7,526 nucleotides of DNA, taken from CAYUCY01 sp964443525 (lineage in GTDB: Bacteria; Pseudomonadota; Alphaproteobacteria; Caedimonadales; Caedimonadaceae). Below the pieces are notes generated by a model. The model made no database searches and had not been told where the DNA came from. It saw only the letters and a program-made list of their open reading frames with translations. The stretch is from assembly GCA_964443525.1 (NCBI GenBank), contig CAYUCY010000070.1, forward strand, positions 1 through 7,526, in the 5' to 3' direction. Position 1 is the stretch's first letter. Every line of letters begins with the position of its first letter. Below, in pieces: positions 1 to 5,927 of this stretch. Position numbers and translations under genes: made by a program.

Positions 1-83
1 TGCTGGCTATCTTATTTTATAAGAAATTAAATTATAAAATATCATCTTCTAAGGGGAAGAGAAGCGATGGAGAAGATACGACC

Positions 84-1334
84 TTGTGTTCAATAACGGA
101 CAGTTTGCTTTCTGCACCTGGTGAATTTACGTTTTGGGACGTTTATATTGCTGTATTGAGAAATAAGTCGGGTATCTTTGATTGGGGAAGGATAGAAGGA
201 CCATTACTATCACAGATCAAGTCTATTGGAGATCAGTGGAGGTCAGTCACACCTGATCGAGAACATTCCTTTAATATCATTCTTTTCAGATTAAGAAGTA
301 TCCCCGCACTCAAGGTTTTAGATTTAGACGAAGGAAGCTTGGAGAAAAAGATTGGCTGCTTTGAGTATTCTCTTCCTCTCTTAAGATATACTCAAAAATG
401 TGATGGAGTTTTAAGGGTCTCTTTTGATCACACAAGCGAAACATATAAAAGAATTTCTCAAGAACCGGAAGAACCCCCAACCGAGTTAATTAAGCGCCTT
501 TCTCTTTGGCAAAACACCGAAGGAAAAAAATTAGAAGATACCCTTGATCAACTGGAATCTAAGAAGCCTATGCCTTATACACCTCATGATTTCTCTCGCC
601 CCAGGATCAACGAAATTTCAGAGAAGTCTCCTCACGCCTTTGTAAAATTTTATTACAATAAAGAAAAGAAAGAGTTAAGCTTTTTAAACTATCAGTTTCG
701 TCCGGATGAATTCTTTTCGCTTCTTCCTTTTATCCCCAAAGATATGCTTATTCTTGATTTGCGAAGCGCAGCGATTAGAAAGGCCGATATCTTGGCGCTT
801 GCTCCCTTTCTGCCCAAGACTTTAAGAGAGTTATATTTATCGAATAACCGAATCGGTGATATGGCGGGAATGACGATTGCATCACATCTTCCTCCAAATT
901 TGGAATTTTTTGATTTAAGTCACAACAGACTGGGGGATGTTGCCCTTATCGCCATTTCTTCTCGTTTTCCAAAGACACTTAAAAATCTGAGTCTGGCTGG
1001 TAATAAAATTACAAGTGAAGGAATAAAAAGACTTCTTGCTTCTCCTCTGCGTCTTGCAAAATTGGATTTAAGTTATACCTGGATTGATGACTTAGCATTT
1101 TCCGATCTTTCTGCAGAGCCTTCTCTTCCTACATTCTTAAATTTAAGTCATACGAATATCGGGGATCAGGGTATCATCTCTCTTATGAGCTATGATTTAA
1201 ATACCCTTCAATGGATTGATTTGGAAGAAACTAAAGTTCGGAAAAAAGGAAGGACGTGTCTTGAGAAGAATGGATTTGTCGTACCCTTGCAGAATTTTAA
1301 ACCAGGTCTTTGGAGCAAAAAAGAAGCTTTATGA
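84..1334 (+). CDS. Leucine-rich-repeat protein (5' end uncertain)
   Basis: Function unknown. LRR solenoids usually bind other proteins, and this could be a host-interaction or scaffold protein (inference). The N-terminal ~200 residues match nothing I recognise. From about residue 220 there are seven repeats of ~26 residues starting near 220, 247, 273, 299, 324, 350 and 376, each of the form LxxLxLxxNxIxD followed by a helix, e.g. LRELYLSNNRIGD and LEFFDLSHNRLGD. This resembles the ribonuclease-inhibitor type. The chosen start is TTG at 84, with a GGAG at 69-72. Two alternatives exist. The frame is open to base 3, so the gene may begin outside the window. Alternatively, ATG at 67 has a better ribosome site (AAGGGGA, 51-57) but runs into a stop after nine codons, so a frameshift near 80 would be needed. 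No signal peptide is visible from the TTG. The gene converges on fliE with 19 bp between stops. Confidence 0.75.
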   Translation: MCSITDSLLSAPGEFTFWDVYIAVLRNKSGIFDWGRIEGPLLSQIKSIGDQWRSVTPDREHSFNIILFRLRSIPALKVLDLDEGSLEKKIGCFEYSLPLLRYTQKCDGVLRVSFDHTSETYKRISQEPEEPPTELIKRLSLWQNTEGKKLEDTLDQLESKKPMPYTPHDFSRPRINEISEKSPHAFVKFYYNKEKKELSFLNYQFRPDEFFSLLPFIPKDMLILDLRSAAIRKADILALAPFLPKTLRELYLSNNRIGDMAGMTIASHLPPNLEFFDLSHNRLGDVALIAISSRFPKTLKNLSLAGNKITSEGIKRLLASPLRLAKLDLSYTWIDDLAFSDLSAEPSLPTFLNLSHTNIGDQGIISLMSYDLNTLQWIDLEETKVRKKGRTCLEKNGFVVPLQNFKPGLWSKKEAL

Positions 1335-1353
1335 GTTTATTTATCTGTTGAGG

Positions 1354-1659
1354 CTACATCCCCGATTTCGTGATGTCCTTGAAAGCTTCAAGCGTTTTAT
1401 CCCAGATAGCTTTGGCCGATTGGATTTCAATCTCTGCCGCCGTTGCAATTTCCATCAGCTGCTGGGTTGAGAGCTGTCCTTTTTGAGAGAGAATGATTGC
1501 TTCCTCATGGGCACGAGAGGCTTCGATCGCCGATTTTACGGGGTTTGCCACAAAATCTGAAAAACTCGGCTTATCAATGCCGAAATGAGTTTTTGGTTGC
1601 CCGTCAGAACCATACGTTTTTAAAAAAGATCCGAGACCCGTCGTTATTGTAGTTGCCAT
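1354..1659 (-). CDS. fliE: Flagellar hook-basal body protein FliE
   Basis: FliE joins the MS ring to the proximal rod and is an early substrate of the flagellar export gate. The 101-residue product has the usual length. The C-terminal half carries the family pattern: a helix with AIEASRAHEEAI, then QLSTQQLMEIATAAEIEIQ, then WDKTLEAFKDI, corresponding to the conserved 'vrdKvveAYqEImrM' end of FliE. The N-terminal ~35 residues are variable and Gly/Ser-rich, as in other FliE proteins. The start ATG (1657-1659) is preceded on the minus strand by a GGGAG about 8 bases upstream. It is the third gene of flgB-flgC-fliE, 20 bp after flgC. In many alphaproteobacteria fliQ follows here, but in this window the next gene is the unrelated convergent LRR gene. 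No terminator is visible in the 19 bp between them. Confidence 0.9.
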   Translation of the reverse strand: MATTITTGLGSFLKTYGSDGQPKTHFGIDKPSFSDFVANPVKSAIEASRAHEEAIILSQKGQLSTQQLMEIATAAEIEIQSAKAIWDKTLEAFKDITKSGM

Positions 1660-1679
1660 TTTTGCTCTCCCAAAGAATC

Positions 1680-2081
1680 TTAATAATTTCCGCCGATCAT
1701 TTTGATCATCTTATGCTTAAGGTCAGTTCCCATTTTATAAACTTGAAGGGCGCGTTCAGTTGCGTGTTTGCTCTCCTGGAGATCCAAAAGCGAGGAGAGC
1801 GGGTTTATATCCGGCATCGTAACCATTCCATCTTGATCTGCCTGCGGGTGGGTAGGGTCATGGACTTGCCGGACTTTTTCGGTCTCCTGTTTGACTTTGG
1901 AAATCTCAACTGTTTCAAGGTTATCTTTGTGATTTAATTTAGCTCTGAAGTGAATACTTTTAGGGATGTAGTTTGCAGATTTTGCGTTCGCCATATTCTC
2001 AGCCGCTATCTTTGCTTTCATATCATTTGCATTCATCGCTGATGTTGCAGCCTTCATCATATTTGTCAGAGCATCCGCCAT
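1680..2081 (-). CDS. flgC: Flagellar basal-body rod protein FlgC
   Basis: FlgC is one of the proximal rod proteins of the flagellar basal body, exported through the flagellar type III apparatus and assembled in the periplasm. At 133 residues it has normal family length. The N-terminal rod helix has SAMNANDMKAKIAAENMANA, equivalent to the 'A...l.viA.NiANa' signature. The mid-protein signature is clear: DPTHPQADQDGMVTMPDINP corresponds to 'DPsHPdAdadGyV.yPNVn'. A C-terminal helix (ESKHATERALQVYKMGTDL) packs against the N-terminal helix in the family. The usual 'TPGYk' after the first helix is replaced by ANYIPKS. It lies 8 bp downstream of flgB and 20 bp upstream of fliE, so the three are presumably co-transcribed from the 2435-2552 region. 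Confidence 0.92.
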   Translation of the reverse strand: MADALTNMMKAATSAMNANDMKAKIAAENMANAKSANYIPKSIHFRAKLNHKDNLETVEISKVKQETEKVRQVHDPTHPQADQDGMVTMPDINPLSSLLDLQESKHATERALQVYKMGTDLKHKMIKMIGGNY

Positions 2082-2089
2082 AATTTAAC

Positions 2090-2434
2090 TTATCCTTTCC
2101 CACCGATCAGCATTTTGGCCCTCTTTAAAAGTGCTTGATATTGCATTTGCGCTTCATAGGTTTTGGTGTAGGATTCTTGCAAAACTCTCAATTCCTCATG
2201 GGGGTTGATGGAATTTCCAGAAAGGTTCATATTTTCTTTATTTACGACCTCATCGACCCGAAACGTTTGATCTCCTCGCAGACGGCTTGCAAAGGGAGAT
2301 TCTCTCAAAACTTTCATTTTTGCATGCGGGATGTGGGCATTGCTTAAATTCGAGGCTGCCACCTCCATCTTTTTTTCCTCGTGTGCCATAACCCCGTTTA
2401 GAGTGGCAAAGACTTTAGTATTTTTGATATCCAT
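2090..2434 (-). CDS. flgB: Flagellar basal-body rod protein FlgB
   Basis: FlgB is a proximal rod protein and one of the first axial components placed on FliE. The product is 114 residues, slightly short for the family. Visible family features are the N-terminal helix ending MEVAASNLSNAHIP (the 'R...iA.NiANadTPgyk' region) and the C-terminal block INPHEELRVLQESYTKTYEA followed by YQALLKRAKMLIGG (family 'v.leeEm..laen...Y......l...f..lr.aI.g'). The TPGYK motif is degenerate (HIPHAKMK). Identification rests on these two blocks and on its position immediately upstream of flgC and fliE. The ATG at 2432-2434 has only a weak ribosome site: an AAGG directly next to the codon and a GGTGGGA about 20 bases away. 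It is the first gene of the minus-strand operon, divergent from csrA. Confidence 0.85.
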   Translation of the reverse strand: MDIKNTKVFATLNGVMAHEEKKMEVAASNLSNAHIPHAKMKVLRESPFASRLRGDQTFRVDEVVNKENMNLSGNSINPHEELRVLQESYTKTYEAQMQYQALLKRAKMLIGGKG

Positions 2435-2496
2435 CCTTTTTTACGTTTTGTTCCCACCTTAAAATTTTCTATAATTTAGATTAATAAATCGTAAAT

Positions 2497-2527
2497 CTTT
2501 CTAAAATTATGTTATAATTTTAGAAAG
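2497..2527. promoter_or_regulatory. Perfect inverted repeat in divergent flagellar control region
   Basis: Two 14-base arms, 2497-2510 (ctttctaaaattat) and 2514-2527, are exact reverse complements around a 3-base centre. A related half-site (ataatttaga) occurs at 2471-2480. The repeat sits between the divergent starts of flgB and csrA, where a terminator makes no sense, and overlaps a consensus TATAAT on the plus strand. This fits an operator for a dimeric regulator. The alternative is an mRNA hairpin, since the arms are AT-rich. Confidence 0.55.
2513..2518 (+). promoter_or_regulatory. Putative -10 box for the csrA-fliO-fliP operon
   Basis: TATAAT here is a perfect -10 hexamer and would start a transcript near 2525, giving a leader of about 28 bases before the csrA ATG. 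No good -35 is visible at the proper distance (2490-2495 reads CGTAAA), so an activator or an alternative promoter class is possible. A second TATAAT lies at 2470-2475. No clear minus-strand promoter for flgB could be picked out. Confidence 0.35.
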
Positions 2528-2552
2528 TGGTCTTTAACTGATAAGTTTGAAA

Positions 2553-2810
2553 ATGCTCTATATAGGCCGCAAGGGAGGAGAGTCCGTCATTATTAACGAC
2601 CGCATCAAGGTGACGGTTGCCGAGGTGCGAGGTAAATCCGTCAAGCTTGCTTTCGAATATCCTCAGGGAACGAAAGTTTTACGAGAGGAGCTTTATAACA
2701 GAATACTTCAAGAAAATAAGACGGCGGCTCAAAGCGCCTACCTTCTCGGGGAGGAACTGGATTTAAAAGATGACATCATCAAACCTATCAAAGCTGAAAA
2801 CGGATCTTGA
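2553..2810 (+). CDS. csrA: Carbon storage regulator CsrA-like RNA-binding protein
   Basis: CsrA is a small dimeric protein that binds GGA motifs in mRNA leaders and controls translation and stability, commonly of motility and metabolism genes. The ATG at 2553 gives MLYIGRKGGESVIINDRIKV, which aligns without gaps to the canonical MLILTRRVGETLMIGD start; a TTG two codons upstream (2547) is less likely. Arg6 and the essential RNA-contacting Arg44 (KVLREELYNRI) are both at the canonical positions. The product is ~85 residues against ~61 in E. coli, because of an acidic C-terminal tail. No clear ribosome site precedes the ATG. An AAGGGAGGAG within codons 7-10 offers two GGA triplets that could serve self-control (speculative). 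It is the first gene of the operon with the 2770 ORF, fliO and fliP. No fliW is present in the window. Confidence 0.85.
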   Translation: MLYIGRKGGESVIINDRIKVTVAEVRGKSVKLAFEYPQGTKVLREELYNRILQENKTAAQSAYLLGEELDLKDDIIKPIKAENGS

Positions 2811-3108
2811 AACTCTCGAGGCGTTGATCGAGCAGATGCTTGTTCTTGCACAAACAGGACAAGTGCGAGAGGAGGACCTGCATCTCCTTTCCGAGAAGTG
2901 TGCTGCCGTTAAAGATGGTATTTCGATGGACGATCTCAAAGAATTTGCGCCTCTCGTTCAATCGGTTATGGATAATCTGGGTCGGCTAATTCCGAAACTA
3001 CAGGTTGAATCAACGACTCTTAGAAGTTCTCTGGACGGGATCAAGTCTAGAACGGCCGCTCTTAAGACCTATACCAAAGTTGAGCATTCGGGACGGAGAG
3101 GAGCTTGA
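2770..3108 (+). CDS. Small helical protein in flagellar operon, possibly a FlgN/FliT-like chaperone
   Basis: I do not recognise this 112-residue product. It is predicted to be almost wholly helical, with leucine heptads at residues ~5-30 (LSKLKTDLETLEALIEQMLV) and another amphipathic stretch near 65-105. It has no membrane segment or signal peptide, so it should be cytoplasmic. Size, helix content and its place between csrA and fliO suggest a flagellar export chaperone of the FlgN or FliT kind, but no diagnostic motif is visible and this remains inference. The ATG at 2770 lies inside csrA, giving a 41-base overlap in another frame. GGGGAGGA at about 2748-2755 could serve it, although the spacing is rather long. 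The next possible ATG, at 2836, has no ribosome site. The stop TGA directly abuts the fliO ATG, implying translational coupling. Confidence 0.7.
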   Translation: MTSSNLSKLKTDLETLEALIEQMLVLAQTGQVREEDLHLLSEKCAAVKDGISMDDLKEFAPLVQSVMDNLGRLIPKLQVESTTLRSSLDGIKSRTAALKTYTKVEHSGRRGA

Positions 3109-3390
3109 ATGGAGACGATGGGTTCGTTTTTGGATGTTGCTAAATTTTTGGGCGCTTTTGCTGCTGTCATTCTCTTAATTCTTGCTTTCGGTTGGGCATT
3201 GAAGCGATGGGGTGGGCGTCTTCAAGGTATTCGGGTTAGTGAATTTAATGACCTTGCCCTTCAAGTGCGGGCAATTGACCCCCAGAGAAAGCTTTTAAAA
3301 ATCCGGGACGAGGAAGGGGAGTATCTCGTGTTGACAGGACCTCGCCAAGATTTACTTCTCCGTCATAAAGCCTTGAAAGGAAAAGGATGA
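3109..3390 (+). CDS. fliO: Flagellar biosynthetic protein FliO-like
   Basis: FliO is a small single-span membrane protein that helps assemble the FliP ring of the flagellar export gate. The 93-residue product has one N-terminal membrane segment at about residues 11-28 (LGAFAAVILLILAFGWAL), then a basic stretch (KRWGGR), then a cytoplasmic domain with QVRAIDPQRKLLKIRDEEGE and LVLTGPRQDLLL, matching the 'i.D.kr.L.lVr.d..e.llL.g..' pattern of the family. FliO sequences diverge widely, so position counts: the ATG follows the preceding stop without a gap, GGAGAGGAG lies upstream at 3095-3103, and the stop overlaps the fliP start by four bases (ATGA, 3387-3390). This gives a coupled fliO-fliP pair. 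Confidence 0.85.
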   Translation: METMGSFLDVAKFLGAFAAVILLILAFGWALKRWGGRLQGIRVSEFNDLALQVRAIDPQRKLLKIRDEEGEYLVLTGPRQDLLLRHKALKGKG

Positions 3391-4277
3391 CTCGGCCCTT
3401 CGTTCTAATAAAGATCCTTTTGAAAAGCCTCAAGCCTATCACTTTTTTTGCTTTGTTTTCAGTTATTCTGCTTAGCTTTTTTTCCTCCGATCTTTTTAGT
3501 CAAGCCCTGACTCTCGATATGGGAAAAGAAGGGGGTTCTTTTACGGGGCGGATGGTTCAGCTTGTTCTTATCCTTTCCGTGCTTTCTCTTGCCCCCTCCA
3601 TTCTTGTGATGGTGACTTCTTTTACCAGGATCGTCGTCGTTTTTTATAGTTTAACGCCTGCTTTATGGGGTAAAAAATAACCCCCAAAATCATTTTTTAT
3701 AAGGTTTGGCAATTCTTTAAGTTGAAAAATATTAAAGTAACCACTTTNNNNNNNNNNACGCAGTGCTTTAGGGCTTCAACAATCACCACCAAATTCAGTT
3801 TTTATAAGCTTGGCACTTTTTATGAGTCTTTTTATAATGGCCCCGACACTTCAAAAATCTTACGAAGATGGGATTGCACCTTACGTAGCGGAGAAGATCA
3901 GCGATAAAGAAGCTTTTGAGAGAACAACGAGACCTCTTCACGCTTTTATGATGAAGCATGTTCGTGACAAGGATCTATCTCTTTTCATAAAAATGGCTAA
4001 AGTTGATATAATAGAAAATAAGGAAGAGACGCCGTTGCGGGCTCTTATTCCAGCTTTTATGATTTCCGAACTGAAGCGGTCCTTTGAAATCGGATTCCTT
4101 ATTTTTCTGCCTTTTCTTATTATTGACATGGTGGTTGCCTCGATCTTGATGTCCATGGGGATGATGATGTTGCCCCCGATCACGATTTCTCTACCGTTCA
4201 AGGTTATCTTTTTCGTGCTCGTGGACGGTTGGCATATGCTGGTCGGCAGCCTTATTAAGGGGTTCGCGCCGTCTTAG
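3387..4277 (+). CDS. fliP: Flagellar export gate protein FliP, broken by an assembly gap
   Basis: FliP forms the core ring of the flagellar type III export gate in the inner membrane. The N-terminal part has a signal peptide (hydrophobic ~17-39, then SQALTLDMG) and the strong family block LSLAPSILVMVTSFTRIVVV. As written, the frame then drifts into a spurious tail and stops at 3680, before a run of N at 3748-3757. The protein resumes in frame at 3759 with RSALGLQQSPPNSVFISLAL and runs to the end through PAFMISELKRSFEIGF and LPFKVIFFVLVDGW, both FliP signatures. Skipping about 3654-3758 restores a protein of about 261 residues, a normal FliP length. The 3654-3747 bases are a degraded copy of the sequence after the gap, so I regard the gene as intact in the organism. 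One signature position is Ser (KRSF) where Ala/Gly is usual. The gene overlaps the fliO stop by four bases. Confidence 0.9.
3654..3853 (+). repeat. Imperfect direct duplication flanking the gap
   Basis: The 3654-3747 segment aligns collinearly with ~3758-3853 at an offset of 104-105 bases. The best part pairs 3684-3719 with 3789-3822 at about 30 matches in 35, with single-base indels next to homopolymers. Both start acgc.tgcttta, share tttttataag and ttggca, and end in cactt. The left copy has stops and cannot be translated as FliP, while the right copy is clean FliP. That pattern fits a low-quality contig end, not a biological repeat. Confidence 0.85.
3748..3757. other. Assembly gap (10 N)
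   Basis: Ten undetermined bases lie inside fliP. The flanks show an overlap rather than missing sequence: about 94 bases before the gap repeat, with errors, the first ~95 bases after it. The true gap length is probably zero or negative. Confidence 0.95.
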
Positions 4278-5134
4278 GCAGCCTGTTCTTTAAGCTTAGG
4301 TCCCATTGTTGAGCGTTCTTTGTAAAACCTTTCTAAAATTGCTTGTTCGGTCCGAAGTTTAATGCTGGAGAGGGCAGGGAAGCGCGCAATTAAATAGAGA
4401 GTTTCTGAGTCGTAAGGTTTTACGATGACCCGAGGATCTGCTTTTGGTTCACTCACTCCGCTTTTTCTGGTAAAGCGTTGAAAAACTTTTCGTGCGTCAT
4501 CCAGATAATCTTGGCAGACATGCTGAACGGCCGAGAGCAGAATTTCCTTGTCTCTTTCCCAATTCCCGTCAACCGAGACAGGGATGGTTAGAGACAGCAT
4601 CGTGTACTTTCCCACAACAGATTCATTATAAATAGGAGAGAGCAAAAAGACGCTATTAGGAATGGTAACAAGGCGACCCGTTCTTTGATTGCCGTTCCCT
4701 ATTTCCATCAGGGTAATTGTAAAGAGGGTGGACTCAATGACATCCCCTTTAATCCCATTTATTTCAATGCGATCACCGACGGAACAAATATCCTTGGTGG
4801 ATTTGATAAAGGCTCCGTTTAAGCACATAATTAATTCTTTGGTAGCCAAAACAAAGGCCGCCGCCAAAGCCGCGATGGACAGAGCAAAAGAATGAATCTG
4901 AGGAGTCCAAATAACAATGAGGCCGAATAAAATAAAAAAGAAAGTTGACTGACGAACACGAGAATATACCTTTAATTGCCATTGGTCCGTTGTCCATTCT
5001 TTTGACTCAAGATATTTGAAGATAAATTTTCTTGACACCAATACGACAGCAATTAACATTGCTGACGAAAAAGCATTCACATAAAAATTATTTTCATGTA
5101 AAAACTTTAGAAGATCTTTCATGGGCTGACTCAT
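4274..5134 (-). CDS. Small-conductance mechanosensitive channel, MscS family
   Basis: MscS channels sit in the inner membrane and open under membrane tension to release solutes on osmotic downshock. The 286-residue product has E. coli MscS length. Three hydrophobic segments lie at about residues 19-34, 63-77 and 82-107. The third is the Ala-rich pore helix (SIAALAAAFVLATKELI), leading into the β-domain signature SVGDRIEINGIKGDVIES and later TGRLVTIPNSVFL, then an α/β C-terminal domain. The glycines of the E. coli pore helix are largely replaced by alanine. A second ATG four codons in (5120-5122) is an alternative start; neither has a clear ribosome site. The stop TAA overlaps the fliP stop tail to tail (TTAG, 4274-4277) and no terminator lies between the genes. 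Upstream is an AT-rich region that should hold its promoter. Confidence 0.92.
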   Translation of the reverse strand: MSQPMKDLLKFLHENNFYVNAFSSAMLIAVVLVSRKFIFKYLESKEWTTDQWQLKVYSRVRQSTFFFILFGLIVIWTPQIHSFALSIAALAAAFVLATKELIMCLNGAFIKSTKDICSVGDRIEINGIKGDVIESTLFTITLMEIGNGNQRTGRLVTIPNSVFLLSPIYNESVVGKYTMLSLTIPVSVDGNWERDKEILLSAVQHVCQDYLDDARKVFQRFTRKSGVSEPKADPRVIVKPYDSETLYLIARFPALSSIKLRTEQAILERFYKERSTMGPKLKEQAA

Positions 5135-5295
5135 AATTAATTAACAAATAATTTATCACAGTTACCTTCTTTGCTCAAGATTTCTTTTCTTTGAGAAATC
5201 AATTAATTCCATAATATTAAATAAAATTGATAAATATTAAAAAATATTGGCAACATAATAATGAATTTTTTATAAACAAAATTCCATATTGGAAA
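5135..5295. other. AT-rich divergent intergenic region
   Basis: This very AT-rich spacer lies between the mscS-like start (minus strand) and the pseudogene (plus strand) and codes for nothing I can support. It holds the promoter at 5247-5276, a weak hairpin (7-base arms 5179-5185 and 5194-5200, loop of 8), and a short inverted repeat TTCCA-tat-TGGAA at 5282-5294. No clear minus-strand promoter for the channel gene could be chosen among the many A/T runs. Confidence 0.6.
5247..5276 (+). promoter_or_regulatory. Putative sigma-70 promoter of the methyltransferase pseudogene
   Basis: TTGGCA at 5247-5252 and TATAAA at 5271-5276 are separated by 18 bases. A transcript would begin near 5283, about 13 bases before the ATG at 5296. 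This supports 5296 rather than 5459 as the original gene start. Confidence 0.45.
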
Positions 5296-5833
5296 ATGTT
5301 TAAGGATAGGAAAACGAAGAAACTTTTACTGGGATTTTTATCTTATCTCTCTTAATGGCAGCAGACCTTAACGCTTCTGCTGCAACGCGGACATCCGTCG
5401 ATGATCTGGTTGGATTATAAGTCAAAGAACCCCCTCTGAAACAGCTTGCGCAAGATCAATGATCGAGTCTGTTTATGAAGGAGGTTATCGCCAGACGACC
5501 GAGTCCAAATATGGCCAAGCTTTTCCGATGAACCCTGAAATCATGAAGAAGCTCATGTCGGATATAGAAGGCAAAACCGTTTTGGAAATCGGTGCGGCGG
5601 GAGGTGAAAATAGTATTCTTTTGGCGCTTGCAGGTGCGGCTAAGGTCATCATAAATGACATAGCAGAAGGTGAAATTGTCCTTGCGCGCAGGAGTGTCGC
5701 GACCCTTCCTCGGAAGATCCGAAAGAAAATTCGGGCCATCCATGCGGATTATTTTGATCTTGAAGCTTATGAGGAAGGACAAGACGTGCTCTTCCTTAAC
5801 ATCATCGCGAAGATTTCTGAGCTCACAGCATAA
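5296..5833 (+). pseudogene. Decayed gene: signal peptide plus class I SAM methyltransferase
   Basis: The only long open part, 5459-5833, encodes a Rossmann methyltransferase core. It has motif I VLEIGAAGGENS (residues 41-52), the acidic second strand VIINDI, and a later HADYFDL...VLFLNII resembling the motif IV region. It then stops soon after, so the C-terminal part of the fold and the target site are missing (125 residues against the usual 200 or more). Its ATG has no ribosome site. Upstream, ATG 5296 begins MFKDRKTKKLLLGF. Moving one frame at the T-run 5335-5339 continues as ILSLLMAADLNASA, giving a classic signal peptide with an AxA-type end. The same frame then passes a TAA (5418-5420) and reads VKEPPLKQLAQDQ up to 5459, where one more shift joins MIESVYEGG. 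Two single-base losses and one nonsense codon therefore explain the region. Substrate unknown; an exported methyltransferase would be unusual. Confidence 0.62.
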
Positions 5834-5860
5834 TAAAATTAGTATCGATCATTGAAAGAG

Positions 5861-5888
5861 AAAGCCCCTCAACTGAGGGGCTTTTTTT
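5861..5888 (+). terminator. Rho-independent terminator after the pseudogene
   Basis: Ten-base arms 5861-5870 (aaagcccctc) and 5875-5884 pair perfectly around the loop AACT, and a run of seven T covers 5882-5888. It lies 27 bases past the pseudogene stop and isolates the marR operon from upstream transcription. Confidence 0.9.
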
Positions 5889-5927
5889 ATGTTTTCTGGT
5901 AAACTCCTCTCTTAAGAAAAAAAAATC

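Noticed and set aside
67..96. Nine-codon ORF MEKIRPCVQ behind a good ribosome site
   Set aside because: Too short to call as a peptide. It is kept only as evidence for a possible frameshift at the LRR gene start.
1653..2347. Plus-strand open frames opposite flgC and flgB
   Set aside because: They are antisense to well-recognised rod genes and show no family features.
2547..2552. TTG as the csrA start
   Set aside because: The ATG at 2553 matches the conserved MLxI start and puts Arg44 at its exact position. The TTG has no better ribosome site.
3640..3757. An insertion sequence interrupting fliP
   Set aside because: The non-FliP bases before the gap are not a transposon end; they align with the FliP sequence after the gap. 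No terminal inverted repeats or target duplication were seen.
4689..4997. Open frames on both strands inside the mscS-like gene
   Set aside because: They are shadows of the clear MscS coding frame, with no family features of their own.
5179..5200. Hairpin with 7-base arms upstream of the mscS-like gene
   Set aside because: The arms are short and A/T-rich with an 8-base loop in a low-complexity region, so it could easily be chance.
5456..5782. Minus-strand open frames across the methyltransferase core
   Set aside because: The plus strand has motif I and the acidic strand-2 residue of SAM methyltransferases. The opposite frames show no recognisable protein.
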